This document shows, one piece after another, positions 1 through 16,478 of a stretch of DNA of 28,993 nt (position 1 is its first letter; each line of letters opens with the position of its first letter). Origin of the DNA: Paulinella micropora (Eukaryota > Cercozoa > Imbricatea > Euglyphida); assembly GCA_009731375.1 (NCBI GenBank), contig BJOX01000167.1:641216-670208 (forward strand), in the 5' to 3' direction. Below the pieces are notes generated by a model that saw nothing but the letters and a program-made list of their open reading frames with translations, was not told the origin of the DNA and searched no databases. The translations under genes were made by a program, and so were the position numbers.

Positions 1-180
1 AAGGTAACTCACAACGAGCGTGAACTCCTGAAACCTCGACTTGCTCATGGCATCATCCTGGGGAGTGTTCTAGTGTTGTCCCGTATGGTTCAAAAGGGCT
101 CGGCTACCTTTCGGCTTGAACTGGGCACAGACACCAACCACAGCGAGACAGTGGTTGGTGTGCAGCTTGGCCGGTGCTGA
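1..180 (+). CDS. Possible coding fragment, open from the window edge to a TGA
   Basis: Frame 1 is open from the first base to TGA at 178-180, 59 codons of mixed composition (it contains LLKPRLAHGIILGSVLVLS and later FRLELGTDTNHSETVVGVQL). No start codon is visible, so it would be the 3' end of an exon or a fragment of a dispersed repeat. No family recognised. The sequence runs on without a repeat to about 243 and then enters (CTAT)n. It precedes E1 of the satellite-embedded gene and could belong to it, to an upstream gene or to a mobile element; the short length makes chance openness possible. Confidence 0.25.
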   Translation, partial: KVTHNERELLKPRLAHGIILGSVLVLSRMVQKGSATFRLELGTDTNHSETVVGVQLGRC

Positions 181-243
181 AAGTTCTTGTCCGGGGGTAG
201 TATAGGAGGCCATGGCTTTTCAAGCTAAGCCACGCCCATAGAC

Positions 244-352
244 TAAACATATCTATCTATTTATATCTATCAATCTATCAATCTATCTATCTATCCATCT
301 ATCTATCTACCTACGTACCTACCTATCTATCTATCTATCTATCTATCTATCG

Positions 353-439
<87 letters not shown>
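244..439 (+). repeat. (CTAT)n microsatellite with CTAC/ATCA variants
   Basis: Tetranucleotide tract, imperfect at the left end and nearly pure on the right, running into an N gap at 440-536. Confidence 0.95.
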
Positions 440-536
440 NNNNNNNNNNNNNNNNNNNNNNNNNNNNNNNNNNNNNNNNNNNNNNNNNNNNNNNNNNNNN
501 NNNNNNNNNNNNNNNNNNNNNNNNNNNNNNNNNNNN
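440..536. other. Assembly gap
   Basis: Run of N. The flanks are (CTAT)n on the left and dispersed repeat B on the right, so the gap probably hides more of the array or the 5' part of the repeat. Confidence 0.99.
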
Positions 537-948
537 ATGGGTGCCATCTGTCGACAGACAGAGAATTAGGGGATGGTGTGGGTGTGCTGGGCCCGTGGTG
601 GGGTGCCTTATGTGTGCCTAGCCATACGCCTATGAGTCACATGCCGAAATAGCGACGGGAAGCACAATCCTGTTCCCTCAGGGTGCCCTTTCTCGCTTGT
701 TGAGCCCGGAATAAAACCCACAGTGCTCTGTCGGTTTATACTAGACTGTCGAACAGTCTCGAAACTCCATCTGCTTACTGGGNNNNNNNNNNNNNNNNNN
801 NNNNNNNNNNNNNNNNNNNNNNNNNNNNNNNNNNNNNNNNNNNNNNNNNNNNNNNNNNNNNNNNNNNNNNNNNNNNNNNNNNNNNNTTACAGACTTCCTT
901 GGTTGACGAAATCAGAAGCTCCTTTTTTCTGACATTAGTCGATATCTC

Positions 949-949
<1 letters not shown>
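537..949 (+). mobile_element. Dispersed repeat B, copy 1 (interrupted by a gap at 783-886)
   Basis: Matches the copies at 21852-22130, 22131-22657, 24752-25106 and 26354-26551. Shared landmarks in order are the CGACAGACAGAGAATTAG block, GAAATAGCGACGGGAAGCAC, GGAATAAAACCCACAG, a short palindrome-like TAGACTGTCGAACAGTCTCG, then CTTCCTTGGTTGACGAAATC and the terminal CGATATCTCAT, followed at once by (CTAT)n. No coding capacity is seen. It looks like a short non-autonomous retroelement or the 3' end of a LINE. Confidence 0.8.
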
Positions 950-2840
<1,891 letters not shown>

Positions 2841-2841
<1 letters not shown>

Positions 2842-2984
2842 CAACGTCCTTCCTCCTCTTCTTTTTCCAGAACACAGTCTACCCGTGATTCCCATCCCGG
2901 ACACATGCACAGTACACAAATTATTGTTTGATGTGAAACTGCGTTCCTTTGCAAGGACTACATTCCTTTGCGACATCTCATCAT
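2841..2984 (+). mobile_element. 5'-truncated 3' end of the LINE found at 10852-11668
   Basis: About 144 nt nearly identical to the last part of the element ending at 11668: TCAACGTCCTTCCTCCTC, the CCCGTGATTCCCATCCCG segment, and the terminal GCGACATCTCAT, again followed by (CTAT)n. Severe 5' truncation with an intact 3' end is typical of target-primed reverse transcription. Confidence 0.85.
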
Positions 2985-3012
2985 CTATCTATCTATCTAT
3001 CTATTTATCTAT

Positions 3013-3099
<87 letters not shown>

Positions 3100-3283
3100 C
3101 CTATCTACCTACCTACCTACCTACCTTCCTACCTACCTACCTACCTATCCAATCTCTGCATGCAGCGGCTGGGTCATGCGTGAGGAGCATCGCATCGTGG
3201 ATCATGTCTATCTATCTATCTATCTAGCTATCTATCTATCTATCTACCTACCTACCTACCTACCTATCCATCTCTGCACGCAG
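2985..3283 (+). repeat. (CTAT)n/(CTAC)n array with the last upstream E1 copy at 3162-3208
   Basis: Continues the preceding higher-order repeat up to the acceptor of E1. The tract just before E1 is pyrimidine-rich (CTAC/CTAT, then ATCTCTGCACGCAG), so the array itself serves as the polypyrimidine region of the 3' splice site. Confidence 0.9.
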
Positions 3284-3369
3284 CGGCTGGGTCGGTCGTG
3301 AGGAGCATCGCATCGTGGATCATGTCGTCCTACGCGATGCACGACATGACAAGGCGTGGGATCCCCAAG
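3284..3369 (+). CDS. Exon E1 of the satellite-embedded gene
   Basis: 86 nt between GCACGCAG and AAG/gtctga. The frame that takes one leading base is open ([15 protein letters not shown], then LRDARHDKAWDPQ) and leaves phase 1, which is what E2 needs. A second frame is also open (VVRSIASWIMSS), but it would force E2 and E3 into a frame with a stop, so I prefer the first. Seven earlier partial copies in the upstream array share the first ~45 nt and then break off at the same point (ATCATGT followed by CTAT). Only this copy continues into unique coding sequence, so it is taken as the functional one. No domain recognised. Confidence 0.55.
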
Positions 3370-3529
3370 GTCTGATACATTGTTCTTGCTATTGCTATTG
3401 CTATAGTTGTTGTGATTATTATTTTTATCATGACTATTATGGGACCCTCAAGGTCTGATCTGATGGATTGTTATTGATTTTGCTATTGCTGTTGCTATGG
3501 TTGTTGTAATTGTTATCGTCATTGTGGTG

Positions 3530-3592
<63 letters not shown>

Positions 3593-3596
3593 GTTA

Positions 3597-3628
<32 letters not shown>

Positions 3629-3722
3629 GTTATTATTGTTATTATTGTTATTATTATTATTATTATTATTGTTATTATTATTATTATTATTACTATTATT
3701 ATTATTATTATTATCATTATCA

Positions 3723-3771
<49 letters not shown>

Positions 3772-3819
3772 TATTTTCATTATCTTTATATGATTATTTT
3801 TATTATGATGATGATGATG

Positions 3820-3880
<61 letters not shown>

Positions 3881-3895
3881 GTAAATCTGCCTTGG
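3370..3895 (+). repeat. Start of intron 1: (ATT)n-rich tract
   Basis: After the donor the intron has GCTATT-type repeats, then a second copy of the E1 tail and donor (GGGACCCTCAAGGTCTGAT at about 3441-3459 against GGGATCCCCAAGGTCTGAT at 3359-3377), then about 350 nt of (ATT)n with GTT/CAT interruptions. Poly-I/poly-L open frames here are artefacts. Confidence 0.9.
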
Positions 3896-4370
3896 AGTGT
3901 TGACTGTGACATATTTGAGGGAAATCCCGATGAAAAAACCTAGTCACACTTGCTAAACAGAGTTCCAGCCCAATGGCCTCAAGGCGTTAAACTGTGACGC
4001 CAACTCATAACCCTTTGGTGGTAGATGCTGGGGAGGAGGGTCGTTGCGCGCGTAAAAGATCTTAAACTCCGCATATGCTGGTTGATAGCCCAGGACCCAG
4101 CAGACACCAGATTGTTATGGGTGGGGTTTCGAGGCAGCTCTAGCAACCGCGCTTGGTGTATGCACTTGCACATTCGGTGACGTCTTGCAAGAGGTTGCTG
4201 GGACTGCGGAATAACCTCGGCTTAGTGCAGTCTTGCCCTCAGGAGCTCCATCGGTGGCCCCGATCATCAGGCGAGAGACTGACACGGGGGGGTGGAGGAC
4301 CTCGAACAAGGGTATTGGAGGCTTATGTCCGTTGAGGATATGCCATTAGCTGCATCAGTGCGCCTCAGAT
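3896..4370. other. Non-repetitive islet inside intron 1
   Basis: About 475 nt of ordinary composition. Open frames on either strand are short (about 64 codons at most) and none has a convincing acceptor and donor. It reads like a fragment of a dispersed element, but no match occurs elsewhere in the window. No gene can be supported. Confidence 0.5.
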
Positions 4371-4403
4371 ATAGTATTATTATTATTATTATCATTATTA
4401 TCA

Positions 4404-4445
<42 letters not shown>

Positions 4446-4497
4446 CTATTATTATTATTATGATTATGATTATGATTCTTATTATGATTATTATTAT

Positions 4498-4556
<59 letters not shown>

Positions 4557-4660
4557 ATCATCATTATCATCATTATCATCATTATCATCATCATTATTAT
4601 CATTATTATCATTATTGTTGTTATTGTTATTTTTTCATTACTTGCTGGCGCGTTCGAATT
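4371..4660 (+). repeat. (ATT)n, (GTT)n and (ATC)n tracts
   Basis: ATT repeats, a pure (TTG)n run at about 4499-4555, then (ATC)n; a short islet near 4620-4668 separates these from the TCA/TCG block. Confidence 0.92.
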
Positions 4661-9292
<4,632 letters not shown>

Positions 9293-9303
9293 TCCTTCTC
9301 AAG

Positions 9304-9447
9304 GCCGAGTCCGCGACGTCCACATACTTGCCTGCTGGTACACGTCGCTTCTGTCTGTCCTCCCACCTGTCACCTGCCCCGCGCTCCTGGTGCCACCGGC
9401 CCCGCCCGAGTACCGGAGCGCGCCACCACCTCTACCATTGCCCACCG
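9304..9447 (+). CDS. Exon E2 of the satellite-embedded gene
   Basis: 144 nt between CTTCTCAAG and CCACCG/gtaggt. Two leading bases complete a codon with phase-1 E1, and the frame reads VRDVHILACWYTSLLSV followed by a proline-rich stretch (PPAPPEYRSAPPPLPLP). It exits in phase 1. Of the three possible frames only this one joins E3 without a stop, which fixes the reading frame. The exon follows the TCA satellite directly and its GTAGGT donor runs into GTAG-type repeats. The hydrophobic start is short and is not called as a membrane segment. Function unknown; the proline-rich half is probably a flexible linker. Confidence 0.6.
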
Positions 9448-9462
9448 GTAGGTAGGTGTGTA

Positions 9463-9504
<42 letters not shown>

Positions 9505-9571
9505 AGTGTGTGAGTGTGAGTGTGCTATGCATGTCCAGGTAGGTAGGTAGGTAGGTAGCTAGGTAGGTAGG

Positions 9572-9624
<53 letters not shown>

Positions 9625-9625
9625 C

Positions 9626-9663
<38 letters not shown>

Positions 9664-9695
9664 CAGATAGGTAGATGTGTGTTGTATGTATGCAG
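9448..9695 (+). repeat. Intron 2: (GT)n, (GTAG)n and (GATA)n
   Basis: 248 nt. The donor GTAGGT passes into GT repeats, then (GTAG)n at about 9537-9575 and (GATA)n to about 9672, ending TGTATGTATGCAG. A second CCAG/gtaggt junction at about 9533-9542 mimics the real donor. Confidence 0.8.
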
Positions 9696-9739
9696 GCGCT
9701 GTATCTCTGACCGCAGGACACGTCGAAGAGCTGGCTGAG
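9696..9739 (+). CDS. Exon E3 of the satellite-embedded gene
   Basis: 44 nt between GTATGCAG and GAG/gtagtg. Two bases finish the glycine codon begun in E2, then 14 codons (AVSLTAGHVEELAE) end in phase 0. The other two frames contain TGA, so the junction with E2 is unambiguous. The end is acidic and helix-like and continues into E4 (IFTQDLAFF). Confidence 0.65.
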
Positions 9740-9784
9740 GTAGTGTACACACACAGAGAGAGATTGAGATCAATATCGAGATCG

Positions 9785-10375
9785 GCACAACCACGCTGAC
9801 AAGAACAGACAGCGGAAAAATTCCCGCAGAATTTGCGGTGATCTTCCCGGAAAATTCTCACATTTTCCTTTCTCATATCACATTCTGGCGAAATTTTTGC
9901 GGGTTTTGCGGTGGCTTCCCGGGAACTAATCCACATTTTGACGAAAATTTTCCGCGGAATTTGCGGTGATCTTCCCGGAAAATTCTCACATTTTCCCCTC
10001 TCATATCACATTCTGGCGAAAGTTTCGCGGTTTTTGCGGTGACTTACCGGGAACTAACCCACATTTTGAAGAAAATTTTTCGCGGAATTTGCGGTGATCT
10101 TCCCGGAAACTTCTCACATTTTCCTTTCTCATATCACATTCTGGCGAAAGTTTCGCAGAATTTGCGGTGATCTTCCCGGAAACTTCTCATGTTTTTGCGG
10201 TGACTTACCGTGAACTAACCACATTTTGGCTCTAAAAGACAGCGAAAAATTCCCGCGGAATTCGCGGTGATCTTCCCGGAAAATTCTCACATTTTCCTTT
10301 CTCATATCACATTTTGGAGAAATTTTCGCGGGTTTTGCGATGGCTTCCGGGAACTAACACACATGTTGGCCCTGC

Positions 10376-10376
<1 letters not shown>
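9785..10376 (+). repeat. Minisatellite with a GCGGTGATCTTCCCGGAAA core
   Basis: At least five copies of a core (TGCGGTGATCTTCCCGGAAA) begin near 9833, 9961, 10089, 10160 and 10262, each followed by CTCACATTTTCC- and GGCGAAA-type segments and alternating with a related GGGAACTAAC block. Spacings are about 128, 128, 71 and 102 nt. It lies within intron 3 and is noncoding as far as I can see. A loosely similar GCGAAAATTCCC motif occurs near 20288. Confidence 0.85.

Positions 10377-10428
<52 letters not shown>
10377..10428 (+). repeat. Poly-C run of 52
   Basis: Uninterrupted C homopolymer leading into an N gap. The G-rich strand could form G-quadruplex structures, which may explain the failure of sequencing here. 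Confidence 0.95.
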
Positions 10429-10776
10429 NNNNNNNNNNNNNNNNNNNNNNNNNNNNNNNNNNNNNNNNNNNNNNNNNNNNNNNNNNNNNNNNNNNNNNNN
10501 NNNNNNNNNNNNNNNNNNNNNNNNNNNNNNNNNNNNNNNNNNNNNNNNNNNNNNNNNNNNNNNNNNNNNNNNNNNNNNNNNNNNNNNNNNNNNNNNNNNN
10601 NNNNNNNNNNNNNNNNNNNNNNNNNNNNNNNNNNNNNNNNNNNNNNNNNNNNNNNNNNNNNNNNNNNNNNNNNNNNNNNNNNNNNNNNNNNNNNNNNNNN
10701 NNNNNNNNNNNNNNNNNNNNNNNNNNNNNNNNNNNNNNNNNNNNNNNNNNNNNNNNNNNNNNNNNNNNNNNNNNNN
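10429..10776. other. Assembly gap
   Basis: 348 N between poly-C and (CTAT)n. An exon could be hidden here, although E3 and E4 are in phase without one. Confidence 0.99.
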
Positions 10777-10797
10777 AACACATCGAGAGCTATCTTG

Positions 10798-10851
<54 letters not shown>

Positions 10852-10852
<1 letters not shown>

Positions 10853-11354
10853 GCAGAAGCCTAAGAGACAGTCATTTCATCGACCATCCCTGCTTGACAC
10901 TGCAAACGATTGGCAACTCCAAACCCAATACACCGGTTCTGAGCAAGCCTTTCCTGTCCACATTTGTGTCACTGACCTCCGCCCCGATATCGTTGTCTGG
11001 TCACTGTCTACCAAGATATGTATTCTGATCGAGCTAACGTGCCCGGTCGAGGAAAACATCCTTGACGCACGAGCCTACAAGACCAACCGATACAACAAGC
11101 TCAAATCTCAAATCGAGGACAACGGATGGACCTGCCACCTTCGACCAATCGAATGCGGGGCTCGCGGCATGGTATCGTTCTCTGTTCATCGATGTTTCCG
11201 CGCCTTGGGTTTTTCCCATCCCCAATCCAAATCCCTTTGCTTCAAGCTATCCTCCTGCGTAGCTCGTTGCTCTTTTGCGATTTATCGCTCCTGTGCAGTC
11301 AAAAATTGGACTAATCTTCCTCTAGTCCGTATTGGTGACTGCATTCCATCATAG
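10852..11354 (+). pseudogene. C-terminal part of a retrotransposon polyprotein
   Basis: About 167 codons up to TAG. Recognisable features of the C-terminal region of many LINE-type reverse transcriptase polyproteins, in order: [18 protein letters not shown], then [11 protein letters not shown], then KTNRYNKL, then ECGARGMVSFSV and a final cysteine- and serine-rich segment. The spacing of PD to E-x-T resembles a PD-(D/E)xK nuclease-like core. That fold assignment is inference, while the family resemblance is clear. The reverse transcriptase domain itself is absent, so this is a 5'-truncated, inactive copy. The frame is intact over this part, which suggests a fairly recent insertion compared with the copy at 17175. 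Confidence 0.8.
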
Positions 11355-11668
11355 CCGTCCAGTGTTGCATAGCCCGGGCTAGGTCCCTGCGGGGGTTTAG
11401 GCCTCATACAATGTCATCATTGTAGCTTGCGCAAGCTTACGGTGCTCAAAACACTTGGACTAACGGCTTCCTTTTCTTTCTCTTCTTCCTTATCCTCCCA
11501 CTCTCCATTCCTAGATTGCCTTTTTCTTCAACGTCCTTCCTCCTCTTCTTTTTCCAGAACACAGTCTACCCGTGATTCCCATCCCGGACACATGCACAGT
11601 ACACAAATTATTGTTTGATGTGAAACTGCGTTCCTTTGCAAGGACTACATTCCTTTGCGACATCTCAT
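10852..11668 (+). mobile_element. 5'-truncated non-LTR retrotransposon (LINE) with a (CTAT)n tail
   Basis: The element contains the last part of a polyprotein frame (stop at 11352-11354), a roughly 310-nt 3' untranslated region, and a terminus GCGACATCTCAT followed by more than 1 kb of (CTAT)n. It lies inside intron 3. The same element recurs as a degenerate copy at 17175-18000 and as a short 3' end at 2841-2984. Truncated 5' ends and constant 3' ends are the hallmark of LINE insertion. Confidence 0.85.
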
Positions 11669-12824
<1,156 letters not shown>

Positions 12825-12830
12825 AGGCAG

Positions 12831-12890
12831 ATCTTCACGCAGGACCTGGCGTTTTTTTTGCAAGAAGTACCAGAACTAAGCTTTCTAGAG
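12831..12890 (+). CDS. Exon E4 of the satellite-embedded gene
   Basis: 60 nt between ATATAGGCAG and CTAGAG/gtaata; phase 0 on both sides. It encodes IFTQDLAFFLQEVPELSFLE. The composition is amphipathic and helical. The acceptor could also be the TATAG four bases upstream, but that would shift the frame away from E3. The pattern F-x-x-D-x-x-x-F loosely recalls a segment of dynein heavy-chain stems, a weak resemblance only. It is followed by 1.9 kb of (TATG)n holding copies of the next exon. Confidence 0.7.
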
Positions 12891-12978
12891 GTAATATGTA
12901 TGTGTATGCATAAAAATATTACTCCTTTACTAACAACTCTTTTTTGTTTACTGATACATTATCACTTCCTATTCATGC
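12891..12978 (+). other. Start of intron 4, non-repetitive
   Basis: A/T-rich sequence after the GTAATA donor, before the (TATG)n array. Nothing coding is seen. Confidence 0.6.
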
Positions 12979-13461
12979 GTGTATGTATGTATGTATGTAT
13001 GTATGTATGTATGTATGTATGTATGTATCTATGTATGCATGCATGTATGTATGTATGTATGTATGTATGTATGTATGTATGTATGTATGTATTTGTGTAT
13101 CTATGTAGGTCCAACGGGACTTCAGATAGCCTGTCGACGTCTTTGCTATGTATGTATGTATGTATGTATGTATGTATGTATGTATGTATGTAGGTAGGTA
13201 GGTGCAACGTGACTATCGACAGCCAATAGACATGTTTGCTATGTATGTATGTATGCATCCATGTATGTATGTATGTATGTATGTATGTATGTATGTATGT
13301 ATGTAGGTGCAACGTGACTATCGACAGCCTATAGACATGTTTGCTATGTATGTATGTATGTATGTATGTATGTATGTATGTATGTATGTATGTATGTATG
13401 TAGGTGCAACGTGAGTATCGACAGCCAATAGACATGTTTGCTATGTATGTATGTATGTATG

Positions 13462-13492
<31 letters not shown>

Positions 13493-13774
13493 TGTATGTA
13501 GGTGCAACGTGAGTATCGACAGCGTATAGACATGTTTGCTATGTATGTATGTATGTATGCATGTATGTACGTATGTATGTACGTATGTATGTGTTTATGT
13601 ATGTATGTATGTATGTATGTATCTATGTATGTAAGTGTATGAATGTATGTATGTATGCATGTATGCATGCATGTATGTATGTATGTATGCATGTATGTAT
13701 GTAGGTGCAACGTGACTATCGACAGCCTATAGACATGTTTGCTATGTATGTATGTATGTATGTATGCATGTATG

Positions 13775-13805
<31 letters not shown>

Positions 13806-14321
13806 TGTATGTAGGTGCAACGTGAGTATCGACAGCCTATAGACATGTTTGCTATGTATGTATGTATGCATGCATGTATGTATGTAATGTATGTATGTAT
13901 GTATGTATGTATGTATGTATGTATGCATGTATGTATGTATGTAGGTGCAACGTGAGTATCGACAGCCTATAGACATGTTTGCTATGTATGCATGCATGCA
14001 TGTATGTATGTATGTATGTATGTATGTAATGTATGTAGGTGCAACGTGACTATCGAATGCCTATAGACATGTTTGCTATGTATGTATGTATGTATGTATG
14101 TATGTATGTATGTATGTATGTATGTATGTATGTTATGTCTGTAGGTGCAACGTGAGTATCGACAGCCTCTAGACATGTTTGCTATGTATGTATGCATGCA
14201 TGTATGTATGTAATGCATGTATGTATGTATGTAATGTATGTAGGTGCAACGTGACTATCGACAGCGTGTAGACATGTTTGCTATGTATGTATGTATGCAT
14301 GCATGTATGTATGTATGTATG

Positions 14322-14352
<31 letters not shown>

Positions 14353-14541
14353 TGTATGTAGGTGCAACGTGACTATCGACAGCCTATAGACATGTTTGCT
14401 ATGTATGTATGTATGTATGTATGTATGTATGTATGTATGTAGGTGCAACGTGACTATCGACAGCCAATATACATGTTTGCTATGTATGTATGTATGCATG
14501 TATGTATGTATGTATGTATGTATGTTATGTATGCATGCATG

Positions 14542-14572
<31 letters not shown>

Positions 14573-14769
14573 TGTATGTAGGTGCAACGTGACTATCGAC
14601 AGCCTATAGACATGTTTGCTATGTATGTATGTATGCATGCATGTACGTATGTATGTATGTATGTATGTATGTTATGTATGTAGGTGAAATGTGAGCCTGT
14701 ATCGACAGCCTATAGACATGTATGTATGTATGTATGTAATGTATGAATGTATGTATGTAATATATGTAG
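12979..14769 (+). repeat. (TATG)n array with 15 partial copies of exon E5
   Basis: Higher-order repeat: TAG, then GTGCAACGTGA(C/G)TATCG, ACAGCC(T/A)ATAGACATG, TTTGCTATG, then (TATG)n. Copies start near 13109 (divergent), 13201, 13306, 13403, 13501, 13704, 13814, 13944, 14039, 14144, 14243, 14361, 14443, 14581 and 14683 (damaged). The core is about 41 nt and spacing is about 60-200 nt. Nearly all copies leave the exon sequence at the same point, after ATGTTTGC. MYVC-type open frames across the array are artefacts. Confidence 0.95.
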
Positions 14770-14835
14770 GTGCAACGTGAGTATCGACAGCCAATAGACA
14801 TGTTTGCACCTACCTTGATGAATCTGGCCCAAGAC
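14770..14835 (+). CDS. Exon E5 of the satellite-embedded gene
   Basis: 66 nt, phase 0 to phase 0, between TATATGTAG and CAAGAC/gtacgt. It encodes VQREYRQPIDMFAPTL followed by MNLAQD. Its first 38 nt are the unit found 15 times upstream; only this last copy continues past ATGTTTGC into CACCTACCTTGATG, so it is the complete exon. The exon also holds a good internal donor-like GTGAGTAT, present in about half of the upstream copies. No known domain. Confidence 0.7.
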
Positions 14836-14877
14836 GTACGTACGTATAAACATACATACCATTTCATGCATATTCCT

Positions 14878-15152
14878 TTAATAATAATGATAATAATAGT
14901 AATAATAATAATAATAGTGCTTCTCTGTCAATGGCTGATGCATTTCTGCACATGCGCCTCCATCGTCTCACCCGTGAGGGGAGTACGAAGAATTGACGAT
15001 ANNNNNNNNNNNNNNNNNNNNNNNNNNNNNNNNNNNNNNNNNNNNNNNNNNNNNNNNNNNNNNNNNNNNNNNNNNNNNNNNNNNNNNNNNNNNNNNNNNN
15101 NNNNNNNNNNNNNNNNNNNNNNNNNNNATAATAATAATAATGATGATGATGA

Positions 15153-15193
<41 letters not shown>

Positions 15194-15210
15194 ATAATAA
15201 TAATAATAGT
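14878..15210 (+). repeat. (TAA)n, (GAT)n and (TAC)n tracts around a gap
   Basis: Trinucleotide tracts flank an islet (14920-15001) and an N gap at 15002-15127. The islet has no supportable gene. Confidence 0.85.
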
Positions 15211-15380
15211 GTATCTCCTGCCAATTGCTGAGCCAAAAGGCCATGTGCATCCAGTCCTCCATTCCATAAGGAAAGTCTCCACACCAATCGGTGGAATAAA
15301 GGAAGTGACGGCATAGAACATTACTCTAGGAGCTTTATACCAATCAGCCCATGGAAAGGACCGATGGCCTATGTACTCCC

Positions 15381-15382
<2 letters not shown>
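15211..15382 (-). mobile_element. Possible mobile-element coding remnant
   Basis: On the minus strand the 172-nt islet is open throughout and reads WADWYKAPRVMFYAVTSFIP followed by IGVETFLMEWRTGCTWPFGS. Composition is protein-like, and the islet is bounded on both sides by (TAA)n. No splice signals on the plus strand. I cannot name a family; a transposon fragment in intron 5 is the simplest reading. Confidence 0.3.

Positions 15383-15459
<77 letters not shown>
15383..15459 (+). repeat. (TAA)n microsatellite
   Basis: About 77 nt of pure trinucleotide repeat in intron 5. Confidence 0.95.
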
Positions 15460-15460
<1 letters not shown>

Positions 15461-15495
15461 GCATACATCTATACATAGTACATGCATACACATAG

Positions 15496-15666
15496 GGCTG
15501 GACGTGGACACAGCAGCAGCTGTCGACTGTCCACGTGCCTCTTTCCTTTGTTGACGCCAAAAACAACGGAAACAACGGGTTTTCTACTGCTGACGCCCAA
15601 AACAACGCAAAGAACGAAAACATCGACCCATTGTTGCAGCAAGCGTTGAGCGAAGCCAAGACCAGG
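15496..15666 (+). CDS. Exon E6 of the satellite-embedded gene
   Basis: 171 nt, 57 codons, phase 0 to phase 0, between CACATAG and ACCAGG/gtgagc (a near-consensus donor). It begins GWTWTQQQLSTVHVPLSF, has an asparagine- and glycine-rich middle (KNNGNNGF, QNNAKNEN) and ends IDPLLQQALSEAKTR. The low-complexity middle looks like a disordered insertion between structured helices. It joins E5 and E7 in frame without any adjustment of boundaries. Function unknown. Confidence 0.72.
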
Positions 15667-15686
15667 GTGAGCAGTATACAAAACCT

Positions 15687-15784
15687 ACATACATACATAC
15701 ATACATACATACATGCATATATATATATATACATATATAAATCGATACATTCATGACATACATACATATACATACATACATACA

Positions 15785-15818
<34 letters not shown>

Positions 15819-15900
15819 AATAGATACATTCATTACATTCATTACATACATACATACATAGATGCATACATACATACATACATGCATACATACGTACATA
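15687..15900 (+). repeat. (ACAT)n array with TA-rich spacers
   Basis: Fills intron 6 between E6 and E7; contains two similar ATATAAATAGATACATTCAT segments near 15735 and 15812. Confidence 0.9.
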
Positions 15901-15919
15901 GATATATATTGTGTGGCAG

Positions 15920-15991
15920 GTGATTAGCATGCACTTACATAAGCTGAGGTCTTTATCAGACAGTGAAGAATGTCGCAACGTGTCCGCAGAG
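15920..15991 (+). CDS. Exon E7 of the satellite-embedded gene
   Basis: 72 nt, 24 codons, phase 0 to phase 0, between TGTGTGGCAG and GCAGAG/gtcgat. It encodes VISMHLHKLRSLSD followed by SEECRNVSAE. The donor starts GTC rather than the usual GTA/GTG, as do those of E1, E13 and E21, so it may be characteristic of this genome. Read-through would give a further ~45 codons of low-complexity sequence, which I consider less likely because E8 joins this boundary in frame. Confidence 0.65.
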
Positions 15992-16020
15992 GTCGATCAA
16001 AACAACATCACGAAATATAC

Positions 16021-16307
16021 CCGATCGCATTTACATCAATCACATACATACATCAAATACAAACATGAAATATGCCAATCAAATACATCAAGCAAATACA
16101 GCAATGAAAAACACCAACGACATGCATGAATCAAAACCATGAATCAAATACATCAATCAAATACATCAATAAAATACATCAATCAAATACACCCAATCAA
16201 ATACACCCAATCAAATACACCCAATCAAATACATCAATTAAATACACCAATCAAATACATCAATCGAATACATCAATGAAACATACCCAGAAGCAGTTGT
16301 TATAGTC
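16021..16307 (+). repeat. Imperfect 10- to 13-bp minisatellite (AATCAAATACATC type)
   Basis: About twenty units of CAATCAAATACAT with variants such as CACCCAATCAAATA, within intron 7. On the far side of the hairpin described at 16308-16478 the intron carries the complementary GATGTATTTCAT units (about 16370-16465). Confidence 0.85.
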
Positions 16308-16478
16308 CTGTGTAGGTGCAAGAAATGCATCCATGAAATACATCAATAAAATAGCTGTTATGATTTTCTTCATGTATTTCGATTTCGTGGATGTATTTCA
16401 TGGATGTGTTTCATGCATGTATTTCATGGATATGTTTCATGGATGTATTTCATGGATGTATTTCTTGCACCTGCGCAG
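16308..16478 (+). promoter_or_regulatory. Inverted repeat whose right arm ends at the E8 acceptor
   Basis: Left arm 16308-16344 and right arm 16442-16478 are complementary at 34 of 37 positions by hand alignment, with a 97-nt loop. The right arm ends exactly at the CTGCGCAG acceptor of E8, so in RNA the 3' splice site and its upstream tract would be paired. Regulatory effect is inference. Confidence 0.6.

Noticed and set aside
4115-4309. 64-codon minus-strand frame in the intron 1 islet
   Set aside because: Short, no splice signals, no recognisable motif and overlapping open frames on the other strand.
13109-14770. CRISPR-like array (regularly repeated ~41-nt unit with spacers)
   Set aside because: The spacers are simple (TATG)n, not unique sequences, the spacing is irregular, and the setting is eukaryotic.
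12858-14867. MYVC/HTYI open frames on both strands
   Set aside because: A TATG repeat has no stop in several frames; the only coding-like sequence is the repeated E5 head.
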